Assembly (NCBI GenBank): GCA_031216445.1
Contig: CM062219.1
Span: forward strand, 9,461,501-9,525,500
Length of the DNA stretch: 64,000 bases
Source of the DNA: Lateolabrax maculatus
Taxonomy: Eukaryota > Chordata > Actinopteri > Acropomatiformes > Lateolabracidae
Reading direction: 5' to 3'
In this document: one piece after another, positions 37,383 to 49,646 of the stretch
Layout of the letters: every line of letters begins with the position of its first letter
Numbering within the stretch: the stretch's first letter is position 1
Translations under genes and position numbers: made by a program
Notes under the pieces: generated by a model
Seen by the model: the letters and a program-made list of their open reading frames with translations, nothing else
What the model was told of the DNA's origin: nothing
The model's database searches: none

Positions 37383-40300
37383 CTGAGCTGGAGATCACAC
37401 ATGCCAGACCTTACTATTCTGGGATGGTTATGTATATGTATAGGCGTGCAGTGTTTTCGTAACAGCTTGGCTGTGCGTTAGTACATTGGTGAAGGGGCTC
37501 TGATATGTTTTGAATTTTTATCTGTGGACCTGCAGCAGTAGAGTCATATTTCTCTCCGTCCAAATCGAGCAGCTCTGGCATACCTCTTATAGAAAGAACT
37601 CTATTCTAAAACTACATTGTCTCTGTGGATCAGTTACTTATTTGGTTGTTAAACAGTGATATGTGCATATTAAAAGTTCAACTATTGCTATGCTCTGTTA
37701 TCTGGCCCGCCCAAAGGTAGTGTTGACAAATTGCAGATTATATAAAACACTGTTGCAAGATTACTGGCTCCAGACCAAAAAGTATGATTGCATCTCCTCT
37801 GTTCTGTCCTCCTGGCACTGGCCACCAGTCCAATCAAAGTCTGATCTAAGAGTAAGTACCCTATGAGCTTCTGTAATGTCAGTTTTTGTCACTCCTTCTT
37901 TACAAGCCTCATAAAAACTCAGATGCAGGTATCTTGTTTATTCTGAGGATGAGCAAAAGCAGGAGCCATTACAGCTTGGTCCCACCAGCACCCCTTACTG
38001 CATGTGTTTTCTTTGATGTATTGCTGCTGTCATTCCCCTGATGTTTGGTCATTGCCTTTTGTATTTACCTTTGCCCTATGAGATAACACAGTTATCACAA
38101 TTCTAATATTCTTAATCATTTGATTTAGCACCTTATTGTAATGGGTTGCAAGATTCAATGACCACTTTTTTTAAACATTTGTGTTATGAAGCTCATTGAG
38201 TGAGGCCTTGTAATTATGTGCTATTAAAACATTTAAACTTAGAATTGATTCTGAGCCAAAACCGAGGAAGGAGGATGACTTCTGATAAAAGGTAATCCAT
38301 ATCAGAGGTACTGCACAAAAAGATTACATAAATAATTGTCGTAATAAAAAAAAACATGGACAGCTTGTGTTTTCATTTGGAGAGAACACTTGTCCATGGT
38401 GTCCATGTCACGTAAAATGTCATATTGTTTTACACTAATTGTTTTCTACATCAGGATATCAGTTAATTTCCAAACATTACAGATGTGTATATAATACATT
38501 TCCAGGTTTGTAAGAAGGCAGACTACTTTTCTCTCATTGACAGATCATTTGGCCGAAACACTGTTCTTTAGCCACAGATTTCAGTGAGGTTATGTCTTTG
38601 GAAATAATTCTGCATGTTTATTTCCTCTTGTTTATTTGTTGCCACAGAGCCATTACCGTTCCTCCCCAGACAGCCCCTCCTCCCAGGATGGTCAACCTGT
38701 GCCAGGCAACCCAGACTACCATCATCGCCCCCAATCCCATGCTGCAGGGGGCCCTACTGATGCAGCAGATGCAGGGTACAGTAATGGATTATATTGTAAA
38801 GACAGCAGTATCTGGGAAAAATGACAGAAGTCCCAATCATAAAGAGCACATTTTCATAAATGATGTGTTTTAAAAGCGTTAAGTAACTGACTTGTAAGAG
38901 GTTTATTATTTTTTAAGTAAGCTTTCCTTTTTTTTCATGGTTCATCAGGTAACATGCGGGGCTTTGGGATGGGTGGACAGCAGTTCCGTCAGTTCTTCAC
39001 AGCTGGGGCCAGGTCCTCTCTGCTCGGGCCGGTTCCCATGGGGATGGCCATCAAGTCCCCCATGATGGGTTTCCCTGGTGCTCGACAGTTCCACCCACAT
39101 GCTCGCTACTACAACAACGCCACCAACACAGCTTCCTCCTCTTCCTTCCCTTCCATCACTGCCACAGTAATTACAACAGCACCATAATCACTATAATTAC
39201 TGTGTATGTTTTCAGTCCAGCTAATACACTACACTAGGGTGACAAATGCATCAAGGTTTGACGATAGACTCAATCAGAAACTGTGGAAATTCTCTTACCG
39301 TAACGGAAGGTAATTTGTATGTAGCCCACTCAAAGAAAATCAGGGTTTCCAGCTTTTCTTGATACGAGAGCAACTGGAGCAAGCATCACATCATGACTCT
39401 TCTATGTGTTTTTAATAGGCACACACATAATACTTCATTGTAGAGCTGAAACAATTACTTGATTTCATTTTTAAAAACATTTCTTAGCCCAACATTGTTC
39501 TACATACATCCAAACAGAAGTAAAAATTTTAATTTCAGATGAATTTCCAAAATCAATGATATCTAGTTCCAAAAATATTCTCTGATCTGTGCTTTTGTTA
39601 ATGTCTCTTAGCTGCAGCCTTATCTCAGGCGTGAAAGAATAGCACTGTCAGTTTAGTCCTGTGCTAATGCTAACTTAAATAAACAAGCCAGGCCTCTTTT
39701 ATATACAGTATATTTGTAATCCTGTTTGTCTGTCTCTTTGTGTAGGACACGGCAGCTCGCCAGCCAGACAGGAAGAGAGACAGCGAGCAGATGGCAGCAG
39801 GGAGCACAGACGACCAAGCAGCAGCCAGCAGCACCAGTGAAGCCAGTGACAAGACTGAAACAGGTACAGTAAAGCTGTAATCCAGCCAGCACTGAAACAC
39901 GCTAATTGTTTAAGATGAGAGGTTGAAGGAATATAACGTGTGTTGAAAAGAAATTAAGAATACTTAATGGTGAAGACGAGTGACGAGCATTGGTTGGTAG
40001 ACTATGTTTTTCTTCTTTGGTTCCAACTTTGGTTTTGCCTTTTCTACCCGCAGATGGTGCAGTGGGAGGAGTGGATGGGCCCACACAGTCCTCTGAGGAG
40101 CAACTTGAAGAACCTGTAGTTAAGAAGCAGAGGACAGAGGGGTATGGAGAAAAATATTTTATTGTCATGAATGTAGTTCTTTACCTGACATGTTACCCAG
40201 TCACTTACTCCATGCCACAAAAGTTTGAATTATGACCACGTTTCGATCCCACTTGGATCTGCGTCAGGTCAGAATGACATCACCTACGTTCAAAAATATA

Positions 40301-43300
40301 TTGTATTAAATTAGAGGAAAACAAGAAGAAATCTTTAATTCATCTACAGAATGCCCTTTTACGAAAAGTTAGCTAGATCAAATCACAGTAAGGGAAAAAA
40401 CACGTGTTGTATTTATAAATCTAAATATTTTTTCTTTTTTACCAATATTTGTGTCAGGATATTAAAAATATATACATATATATTTTTGAACACCAAAAAG
40501 CAGAAATGATCACAGTGCTTTACAGTGGAGTGTTTTGTTTTTACAAAGTAGGAAAGAAACTGGAAACTCATGGAATTAAAGAGTGGAAACCTTTCCAACA
40601 GAAATGCCTTGTCCTTTATTAATAACCCTCAACATTGTGCTTTTTTCTTTCTTTGACTTTTATTTTTCTCTCAGGTCAGAGGAGCCCAAAGAACAGTGTG
40701 TTGTAGAGACTAGTGCAGACACAGATGGGGATGTTCTTTCTTCAGCGTGTAACAGCAACACAGAGGATAGCCAGCCAGGAGGTAAAACCCACATAAATTT
40801 GGAGTAGATGGTTTCAGATGCTTCACACATAAAGCTCTCATTTCATCTAAATGTACGTTAGTTGAGATGAAGACTTAAATCTTTTTCCAGACTGCATCAC
40901 ACTCGGGGAAGGAGGCTCCACAGGGGGATCAGATGTTGTTGAGGCTCTGGAGGAGAGCAGAGCTGCCGAGGTGAGAGGAGGCTTTATTTGGGATGGTCAG
41001 GACATAGACAAAACAATGTAAACACTAAATGCTAGATGATTTTTAAGTAACTAAATCAATATTGCAAGCGCCACTACAAGGGTGGGTCATGTTAGGCTGA
41101 ATGCGTATCATCAGCCTCTTGTGTACAGTATATCTCTATCACAGCCCAGTTAAATATTAGATAAATTTAGATCTGGTGTGCGACCTCTCTGTAGGTGCAC
41201 AGCTGTTCGTCAGCCCCGTCTCCATGTGGCAGGCTGAGTGAAGATGACCAGCAGGTTAGTTTACCCCCAGAAGAGATGCCACAGGACAAAGACGTCCCAC
41301 TGGCTTCACCAGACAACCAGGAGGAAGGAGAGGAAGGTGTAGTGGAGGGTGCCAACAAATTCTACTGCTACCTCTGCAGCATTACCTGCCACAACCAGCA
41401 AGTAGGTTGAACGTTCACACACATCAACATACATAAGCCATAGTGGAATGTAGTTTTATTGGGTAAACAGAAAGAAAAGGTGCGGATTGTGATGAAGGTG
41501 TTCTTTGGTAGGGAATACAAACAGCCTTTTTTAAACCCTGAAGAAGGCTGTTTGTGCCGCTATGTGTTGGTTGTTACCCAGCTCTATTTTAACATCTACA
41601 AGTATTGTCTGTGTCTTTTGAATGTCACCATTAAATAGCCATCTGAATGTCACAGCAAAGTTACAAGGATTTTGTTTAACTATTCTCTTCCATCTTTAAT
41701 TTTCTCTACTGTGTTTTTTTGCAGAACTTCAAGAGTCATATGAACAGTGTTTCCCACCAGCAGAGGATGATGGAGATCCAACACATGAGCAACGCTTGCC
41801 TGGTCACCCTGCTGCCAAGAGTGCAGGAGTCTCTACAGGGAGCAAACAAAGATGGGTCAGTTTAAAACACACAAACATGCATTTGGTTTGTGTTTTTTAT
41901 TCTTATTTTTGAAACCATTATCAAGTTTTAATGGTGAGAGATAATAGCACACCTTTTTTATTTTAACCTCATACAGGTTAAATCATTTTCTTTTCAGTCA
42001 GTCATTTTGAGTTTAACATAGGAGATAGTTTGAAAAAGAGAAAATTTCCCTTATGAGTCTTGAATAATGTTCATCTGTGTTCTATGCAGAGAGAAGAAAG
42101 CAGACTTGAAGCATTGGTGTGCGACCTGTCACACCCACTTCACCAGTAGCATCATGGACCACCGTCGCACAGAGGAGCACAAAGTAATCAGATATTCACG
42201 ATGTAGATAAGATCATTTACATGCTGTAAATGCTAAGAAGTTCTATAAAATGTTTTGGAAATGGTTGAAACCGCTTTTCTGGTTGCTTTAAATGAAAATA
42301 ATCAGTAATAATCTGGTGTCCCTCCGTCTCTCCTCAGCTTGCCAGTAGAACAGCCATCTCCTCCTGCACAGTCTGCAAGAAACACTTCAGCAACTCCCAG
42401 ATTTTTGTGGAGCACTTGCAATCCCAGGAGCACAGACAGAAAGTGGAGAAGGTTTCTGTATTTATAATCCTGAATTAAAACCATTAAATAACAAGCATGT
42501 GTTTTCCCGTAACTGAAGATGAAACTTTCTGCTGTTTACCAGCTCCAGGAAAAGGAAGGGTGTGAGGCCTTGGGCAAGCTGACTGCCATAGACACAGACG
42601 GCTTTTCGCTGGAAGAGGTGGAGGGCAGTGAGGTGGAGGAGGCAGAGGAAAGACAGAGGAATGAGGAAGACCAAGACTGCTCTGAGAAACAGGTGATTTG
42701 CATATTATTTGTAATTCCCTCCAATGTGATGATAAACAATATTTGCATTCAGATGGCCACTAAGTTTTGCATTCCATGGCTGAACCTAAGTTCAACATCA
42801 CTTTGAGCTCTGAAATAACAACACTAGAACCTCGTAGTTGGTGTATTTGATATACTAAAGTTGTTAACTGTGTCTCTGGTGACCTGGTACAGGATGGCTG
42901 GTCCTCCATAAAAGAAGTGAGTCTAAAGGACATGGCCAGTGATGAGCAGTATGACCCTGACACAGTCTACGGTGAGTGACGACTATCTCCTGATTCTTCA
43001 CTGATTGCTGCATCATTCGGTATTACTGTGTAAGATCACATTTCTGTCAAGTTTATTCTTCATTTATTCTTTTACCACAGGGTCCAGTCTGTTGGTTCCA
43101 GTAGCAGGTTTTATCTGCAGACTGTGCAACAAGTTTTACCACTTTGAATCATCTGCCCTACACACCCACTGCAAGTCACTGAAGCACTTTGAGAACCTCA
43201 AGGTTGGTTTTTTGTGTGACTTGACTCATCTGGCTTACACTACCAAATAAGGGGTAGCCCCGAATTAAGTTATTGCTGTCTACTTATTTTACTACCTTTT

Positions 43301-44026
43301 TAGACTTTTCTACTTAAAGTTAACCATATTGTTAATATTTGTAGTAATTTGTGTTCAGCTTTTAAGAGATGTATGTATTTTGTTTTATTAATTGGATAAC
43401 CCCAGCCTCAATCCAACCATACATAAGCTCTCAATGGGAATTTCCATAGGTATTTTCAGTATTTTTATGCTTTCTCTTCTCAGAGGTACAGAGAGTTGCT
43501 GATTCAAAAGAGTGAAGCTGTTGAATCTTCCAGAGAGTCTCTCCTAGCTGCAGACAGTCTAAGGCCTGCAACAGAAACAACTACAGACTGTTTGGATGAA
43601 AAGTCCCTCTCTGATGACACTGGTTTAGTGACAAACCTGGACTCCATGCAGCCTATCATTACACTCACCCGACTGAACATGCAGACAGAAAACCAGCAAC
43701 AAGAGGAGCAAGCAGAACCCGACCCAACCTCACAGGACTACATCAACACCTCAGCGACCAGCACAGGCAGCACAGACCAGGACCTCAGCCTCCACAGCAA
43801 AGAGGAAGAGACCACATCCCAGGCCTCTGTAGTTCAGGAGAGTCCAGCTGAGCTGCCTGCTGGCAGCAGAGAGGAGCCAGACTCAGAGCCAGCAGCTGCT
43901 GTTGAGGATACTAATGAAGAGGAGGAGGAAAAGGAAGCTCCTGCTGTCCCAGGGAAAAAGAGTGGCACAGGAAAGGCAAAAACCACACCCAAACGCAGGT
44001 CAGGGCGGGCCACAAACAGACGCTGA
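37105..44026 (+). CDS. ciz1: CDKN1A-interacting zinc finger protein 1
   Basis: Nuclear-matrix protein that promotes initiation of DNA replication with cyclin A/CDK2 and, in mammals, anchors Xist RNA. Exons: 37105-37280, 38648-38775, 38949-39166, 39746-39863, 40054-40141, 40675-40781, 40891-40970, 41195-41401, 41725-41855, 42090-42183, 42338-42451, 42543-42692, 42893-42971, 43081-43202, 43484-44026; 2355 nt, 784 aa (human 898). Order: Q/P/H-rich N-terminus (1-59); conserved LLGPVPMGM segment; KKQRTEGSEEP like human KRLRSSEEP; zinc fingers at about 363-385 (FYCYLCSITCHNQQ), 428-448, 459-481; acidic stretch; then a matrin-type finger CRLCNKFYHFESSALHTHC (576-599) matching human CRICHKFYH...LSHCKSLGHFENL; basic tail KRRSGRATNRR. 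The human glutamine-rich central block is much reduced. An in-frame alternative donor (CAG, GTTAGT) exists at 41254. The start codon is the only ATG directly before the glutamine run. Confidence 0.93.
37126..37278 (+). repeat. ciz1: coding CAG / CCN / CAC repeats of ciz1 exon 1
   Basis: Twelve glutamine codons in a row (one CAA among CAG), then a further glutamine block, a 7-proline run, and alternating histidines, all within the first 59 residues. Human CIZ1 also starts with a long glutamine-rich stretch, so the composition is conserved though the exact repeat is not. Confidence 0.95.
37331..37381. repeat. (TG)n microsatellite at start of ciz1 intron 1
   Basis: About 25 TG units, 50 nt past the donor of ciz1 exon 1. 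Confidence 0.96.
37660..38245 (+). mobile_element. L2-like LINE 3' fragment in ciz1 intron 1
   Basis: Near 37780 the plus strand encodes KKYDCISSVLSSWHWPPVQS, matching the conserved KYxHISPVLxSLHWLPVxxR block near the C-terminus of fish L2/CR1-type reverse transcriptases. It ends near 38185-38240 with a degenerate LINE tail (TTATGAAGCTCATTGAGTGA ... GTGCTATTAAAACATTTAAA). Truncated and frame-broken. Confidence 0.75.
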
Positions 44027-44375
44027 GTCATGACATGTGGAAAGAGAGCAAACCTGGTACAGTCACAACCGTAGGACTGGATGTGAGTATGTGAAGAGGT
44101 GCTTTAATGAAACAGAGACCAAGAAGTGAACAACCCTGCCTCTCTCCATGTTAGACAGTATGAATTAAACACACACCAACAAATAGGATGGTTAATCAAA
44201 GTGGAACATGACTTCTTATGTGAATTGCTCTACCAGGGTGGGAAATTAACGCCTGACAGCTTTCAACTACAGGTTTAATGGGTCATGGGTGGATAAGTAT
44301 CTTAATATTGGCTCCCAGTTGGAGAATTATGTTCTTGAGTTGGCTAATCTCCAGCCTCACCATTAGATTATAGCA

Positions 44376-44381
44376 AATAAA
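44376..44381 (+). promoter_or_regulatory. ciz1: ciz1 poly(A) signal (candidate)
   Basis: First AATAAA after the ciz1 stop codon, 350 nt downstream. Further copies follow at 44681 and 45951, so longer 3' ends are possible. Confidence 0.6.
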
Positions 44382-44704
44382 AATGAGATCATTATAATGT
44401 GTGTGCATTTTGCTCAGAATAGATGCTTTTCCTCCCTTATTTATGAATCTATAAAACTGCATTTATGTTGCATAAATGAAAGAACATTTTTTTAAATAAG
44501 GAGAAGCTCCTTGTTTTGGCTACCCACTAGAAAAAAAACATCACATGGACACACATGCTGTGTCCTGTGCTTACAATGAAAAGTGATAAAAGTATACTCA
44601 AAAATGTCGCTTGCACTATTCTGCCACACTGCAATGTAAAAAGGAAACGCAGGAGCTGTTCCCAGTGGCAAAACATTGAAATAAAATTGTGGATAAAAAC
44701 AAAA

Positions 44705-45180
44705 TGGTAGATGATGAATCCTACTGACTTTTATGATCCCCTGACTTTTCCTCTAGTGCCACCTTGAGGTTGATGTTTGTTGTTTGAGTGAAATCTCTCA
44801 ACAATTAGTGGATGAATTGCTATGAACAGACATTTATGTCCCCCACAGGATGTATTTAATAACTTTGAAGATCCCTTAACTTTCCATCTAGTGCCATCAT
44901 CAGGTGGCAAAATTGGAATTTTTCCAACATTTTGGTTTATGACCAAATACCTGCAAAACTCATGACATTCCTATCAGCTCCAGCTGTACTTTGTATATGC
45001 TAATTATCAACTGTAAGCATGTTAACATGCTTAGCTAAGACGGATAACATCAGCTGGTGAGCATGTTGGCATGGTTACATTAGGATTTAGCTGAAAGCAC
45101 GGCTGTGCTGAAATGCAACCTCACAGAGCTGCCAGCATGGTTGTATACTAACTGCGAAAACAATAAACGCCAATTATACT
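44705..45180 (+). repeat. interspersed repeat, copy 2
   Basis: Shares with copy 1 (14755-15180) the blocks around GATCCCTTAACTTTCCATCT and ATGACCAAATACCTGCAAAA, and extends further into GTTAACATGCTTAGCTAAGA and TGCAACCTCACAGAGCTG. It lies downstream of ciz1, between that gene and bbln. Confidence 0.75.
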
Positions 45181-47732
45181 GAATCCAAGTAGAATGGAAT
45201 TGGGACACACTGAATCGTAGAAGCTAAATGCTTCTATATATAGACATATATTTTAAAGGTGTATGACATGAATTTTCTACACATGGGAAACAAACGGAAA
45301 TATGGAGAAATCTATTTCTCTAATTTAAAATAAGGTTTCTGGATAAGATTTTTTTGTTTGTGTTTGTGTTACTATCACTGTAGTTGCTTACGACCCCTAA
45401 ACGAAGTGTCCAGGCAGCTGGTAGATTTTTTTTCCCCCCGTTGATCTCTGAGTCTGGCTCACCAAAAAGTTAATTTCCCACCCTGCTGTCCTCGAGGATC
45501 GGGAGGTTGATGAAGGCAGACCGTCAGCTTTTGCTAATTCTCTAGCTATGTAGATGAATGATTGTTAACTTCATATAACCTACGAGTGGAGACTTTCTCA
45601 CAGTTGCTAACCACGTAGCACACGCTTTTAGCGACCTGAAATGTAGAATGTAACAAAATCAAGTGTTTGAGCTGGTGACAACATTTCTTTTAAAAAAAAA
45701 AAAAAAAAGTGTTAAAATGGTACTTTGGCTTGAGTGTTGAGAAATGCTGAATCTTGAATCTGATCATGTCTTTGTTCAGGGCATTATATCATCCTGTTTT
45801 GGGGGGGTTCAATTGATGTCATGTTTGGGTGGAGAAAGTTCAGTCAGCAGCTGTGGCCTTCTCACTGAAGCAGTCCTGCATGGATGCTTATCAGCCCACT
45901 ACCAGCAATTGGGAAGTTTTTTTTTTTTTTTTTTGTATAATGCAGACATTAAATAAAAATGAAATCTGAATGTAGTAGTGAACATATGTCAACTAAATGT
46001 CTAAACCCCCCTTTACATCAACACATACTCATATGGAAAAGAAACCCCCGTATCCTTGAAATGTTAAAAGAGCTCTAAAATGAGAATGTACAGCAGCTGA
46101 CAGCTTCATCAACGTGTCACAAACAACTAAAGAAAGGTGTTTCTGCTAAGGCACTGATTATAAAGTATGAGCTGTCCCTGACTGTAATTTCCTTATTTCA
46201 ATTTTTTGAAAGCTTGTCAGTCAAGGCAAGTATATGCTGCTTGAAGGTTGTTATTCCCTCTTACTTGGTGTTGCCGACTCCTTCAGAGGAGCCAAAAGTC
46301 TGTCCTTTAGCTTCTTCATAAAGATAAAAGCATGCGTAGAATGGATTTTTTTTTTTTTTTTTACCATTTACGATTGCATTGATTTTTATGTTTATTTTCT
46401 TATTGAGATGTTTTATTTGCTTTACACTGGACAGATGGAATCACAGTTCAGTTAATGGAAGGAGGAAAAACCATGAAGTGTCTGTAGATATTTAATGTAG
46501 CAAATTATCCTTGCAAACCTTAAACTCCGATTTGAAGCACCAGTAACATACAGCAGATTATCCCAGTTACAGATTATACAAATGTATAACTTTGGTTCCA
46601 GCATTTCAGCAGTCACAAGCCACCACAAGGCCTAAATAAGGATGTATTACTTTTGTTCTTAATGACTAGTGTGCTGCTCTGGAAACATTTCATCCTCCAT
46701 ATTAGAGAAGGATATTTTAAACCACAAAAGACTGACTGACACATGTAGCGACTCTTGTAGTCATGGTGGCGACTTGTCGCACGATTAGTATTGCATCATG
46801 TTCTGTCTGAAGGAACACGACATGATCGAAACTGTACATTTAGCTCTGAAACAGGAGGGAGCACGAAAAGACGTGTAAAGTATAATTTCAAACAAAGCTG
46901 TATGTTTCTTATTGTATTTTTATTCCGCTACTGACAAATTGAGATGAACAAACAGGTGATGTTTTCTAACTGCTGGAAGTTTAATGTATTTTTGGATGTC
47001 TGTTTTCCGTTTGGGGGTCATTTTAATTTATATTAAAATGTCTGACAATTCCCACACTTTGTCAACTTAATTTTTGACTTTTTTTTTTTTTTGAACACTT
47101 CACACATGAAAATGAACACTGTAGATTCACAGTCATGCTGCAGATCAAACATTATAATACACTCGTAGACATCTGGAATGTTGCATATTTACTTTTGTGG
47201 GATAACACAAACGGGAACAGGCTATACAGCTATTACAAATCTGAATATCAGCACACTACACAGAAGTTTGACTGACCTTTTTGGCCATGAGGACAAGATC
47301 GTGGAGAGGCCGGAGTAAATGTGTTCAACATAGGGCAGGTCACCAATGGATATCAGCACGTTCTACTGCACTGAGTCAACCCTGAAGTGATATTAAACAC
47401 AACTGATTTTGAAGACCGGAACCTGGGAAACCCCGAACGTGATCTTGTAGTTTGAACTGGCTCAGGAAAACATCAGCACACCACAGTTCAATAAAGGTGG
47501 AAAAACTAAATTGAGGTCAGTCATAGAAGAGAAGCAAAATGTCCCTGTTGTACGCACGTCTGCTGATGGGGGTGTAAATTCACAGGAGAATCTGACAGGC
47601 ATGGACTACGCAGATCAAGGGTCACTAGTCCAACAGACAGGTTAGGAGTTGATTCAACTTGCAAAAAATATTTCTATCCCTGCATTTTGCTGAACTCAAT
47701 CCCCCCCCCCCTCATCTACCCGCTCTTGTGAC

Positions 47733-48734
47733 TCATTTGCAATCCCCACTGTCCTCGTTCAGGTCTTCCTCGCTGGGTGAGGAGGAGACCCCGTCTGCAG
47801 GACAATGCTCCTCCTTGGTCGGGGAGCCGAGCAGTTGGGCCCTGAACTCCAGCCGGGCTTCCCGGTTCGACTCCATTAGTTCGTGCAGTTTGCCATTGAG
47901 TGAATCGTTCCGTTCTTCCAGGTCATCCAGATAGGAGTTGATCTGATCTAGCATGGAGTTGATGGCTTCATACTCTGCGGATACACGGCAGAAGGGTGAG
48001 TCTTTTCTGTCCGGCAAAGTAAAAAGCTTCTAGTTGCTGTCTTTAACATAAAACATGCAATTTGGAATGTAAAAAGCTGAATAGTTTTTATATCCAAAAT
48101 ACCCCCATTCATTTGGACATGATTAATGCTGTCAAAATTACACATTTGTGACTTCCACTAACTGTATGATTTAATGTCCAAATGGGAGCAGCCAAGAGGC
48201 GACCCTAGATCAGAGCTACAGGTGTACAGTGTGGTTCTCCTGAACTTACACCAGTATTCAGATTTCCCCACCTGTCAGCCAATCAGCTGCATGGGACTTT
48301 GTTAGAATCTGACCAATCTGAACATGTGTTAAGGGAACGACTGTATGTCGATTAGAAAGACAACACAAACAGCACTGTAGACATCTCAATAAACAATACA
48401 ACTAATGCAACAGCTGTGTAAAAACATGGAAAATCTCATGGAAATAAACACCAAGTGTTGGACCGATGCTGCTTATTAAAGCTGCTAACCAGGAGCTCGT
48501 GCACATCTTGTTAACTTGAGGATCTTAACAAAGATCTCAAGGAGAAAGGCAGCACTATTTTTTGTTTGTTTGTAGAGTTTGATTAATTGACCTTCTGCGG
48601 CAGCAACGTTACCAGCGTCGATTACAATGAGGGAAACACATTAGCTCGTCACCTTCTTCATCGCCGAAGTCATCTTCGTCGTTGATGATCCCATCGTCCA
48701 TCGAGATGTCTGGATCTCCGTTTGGCCCGGACAT
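47733..48734 (-). CDS. bbln: bublin coiled-coil protein (C9orf16 orthologue)
   Basis: Small coiled-coil protein linked to intermediate-filament organisation. Exons 48653-48734 and 47733-47974 are joined at a GTGACG donor and a CCGCAG acceptor, giving 107 aa. The start MSGPNGD is identical to human. Exon 1 adds an acidic run (NDEDDFGDEE). Exon 2 carries the core EYEAINSMLDQINSYLDDLE, then LMESNREARLEFRAQL, matching human YAAINSMLDQINSCLDHLEE and LLESNRQTRLEFQQQL. The C-terminus (GSPTKEEHCPADGVSSSPSE...) is about 20 residues longer than the 83-aa human protein and acidic. It is divergent from surf2 (913 bp between start codons). Confidence 0.93.
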
Positions 48735-49646
48735 TATTCAAACATCCGCGTTGGTGACTTTAACACACAAAAACCAGTCACGTTATCCGGCGTTACTGTC
48801 GCACAGCCCAGCTCACGGACGCGCAGCTCGCTTGACATCTGCCGTCACTGGCGGACGTCAGCTGTTTGTTGACCGACGCGAGGAATTGTGGGAAAAACGT
48901 ACGCGGGGTTTGCGCGTTCTCAGCGAAGATCGTGTATTAGCGAGAGGGAGTACCCGCTCCGTGCAGAAAACCCGATAGGTAGTGGGGTGAAAATATCTTC
49001 AATTTTACACCGAGGAAAGTCTGTGAGACGTGTTTAGGTTACTGTCGCTGATGCTCGCGGTCGAAGCAGGACCAAGTTTTTCAATTAACGTTTGTGACGG
49101 GTCGCTACGGGTTACTTGTCTACTACATGTCTGGTTTCTGATCGTACGAGCAGAGTGATGCTCTTCGTTTTCTGCTGCTCTCTGAGTCCGCTCTGTCAGT
49201 CAGCTGACCGATAGCACCTGACCTAATCCCATTAATGTTATTATGGCAGAAACATTATAGTCACTTGAACTTGGAGTAAAAATACTCTGTCACAGTTGCA
49301 GATTTATTGTATACAGTTACACTGTGTTAATCGCGCCTAGTTTGCTTTATCTTGTTTGACGATTACTGAAAAAACCTCAACCTTTACTGTGTTAACCCGA
49401 GTTGATTTAATCAGAGAGTCTTGTTCGATAAACACTATGCTGATCAGCTGTCAGCAGCTGATGGCTGGATGATTAAAAAGCTTTATCCTTCGGTCTGAGC
49501 TGACATTTACCTACTTTGTTCAGAAGATGGCGCCAGGATATCACGCAGCGGAGTCGGCGCAGTCAACCCACGTGTGGACATTTCCTGTGAAGGGGGCGGC
49601 CTGATCGACACGCTGAAAGGTCTGTTTTGAAAGTGTGTTTTAAGCC
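48735..49646. promoter_or_regulatory. divergent bbln-surf2 promoter region
   Basis: 913 bp between opposed start codons, CpG-rich near the bbln end and without an evident TATA box. It has AAGATGGCGCC at 49524-49534, close to the YY1 consensus AAGATGGCGGC, 113 bp upstream of the surf2 ATG. GGAATTGTGGGAAA at about 48881-48894 is a further candidate factor site near bbln. Confidence 0.65.
49524..49534 (+). promoter_or_regulatory. surf2: YY1-type motif upstream of surf2
   Basis: AAGATGGCGCC, ten of eleven bases of the common YY1 promoter motif, which usually sits at or just after the transcription start. The mammalian SURF1/SURF2 bidirectional promoter is also known to use YY1. Confidence 0.6.

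Larger units (their letters stand above)
44027..47732. other. tail-to-tail ciz1-bbln intergenic region
   Basis: Contains the 3' UTRs of ciz1 (plus) and bbln (minus) and one interspersed repeat (44705-45180). On the minus strand a candidate bbln poly(A) signal lies at 46919-46924 (TTTATT on the plus strand). No further gene was recognised. Confidence 0.7.
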
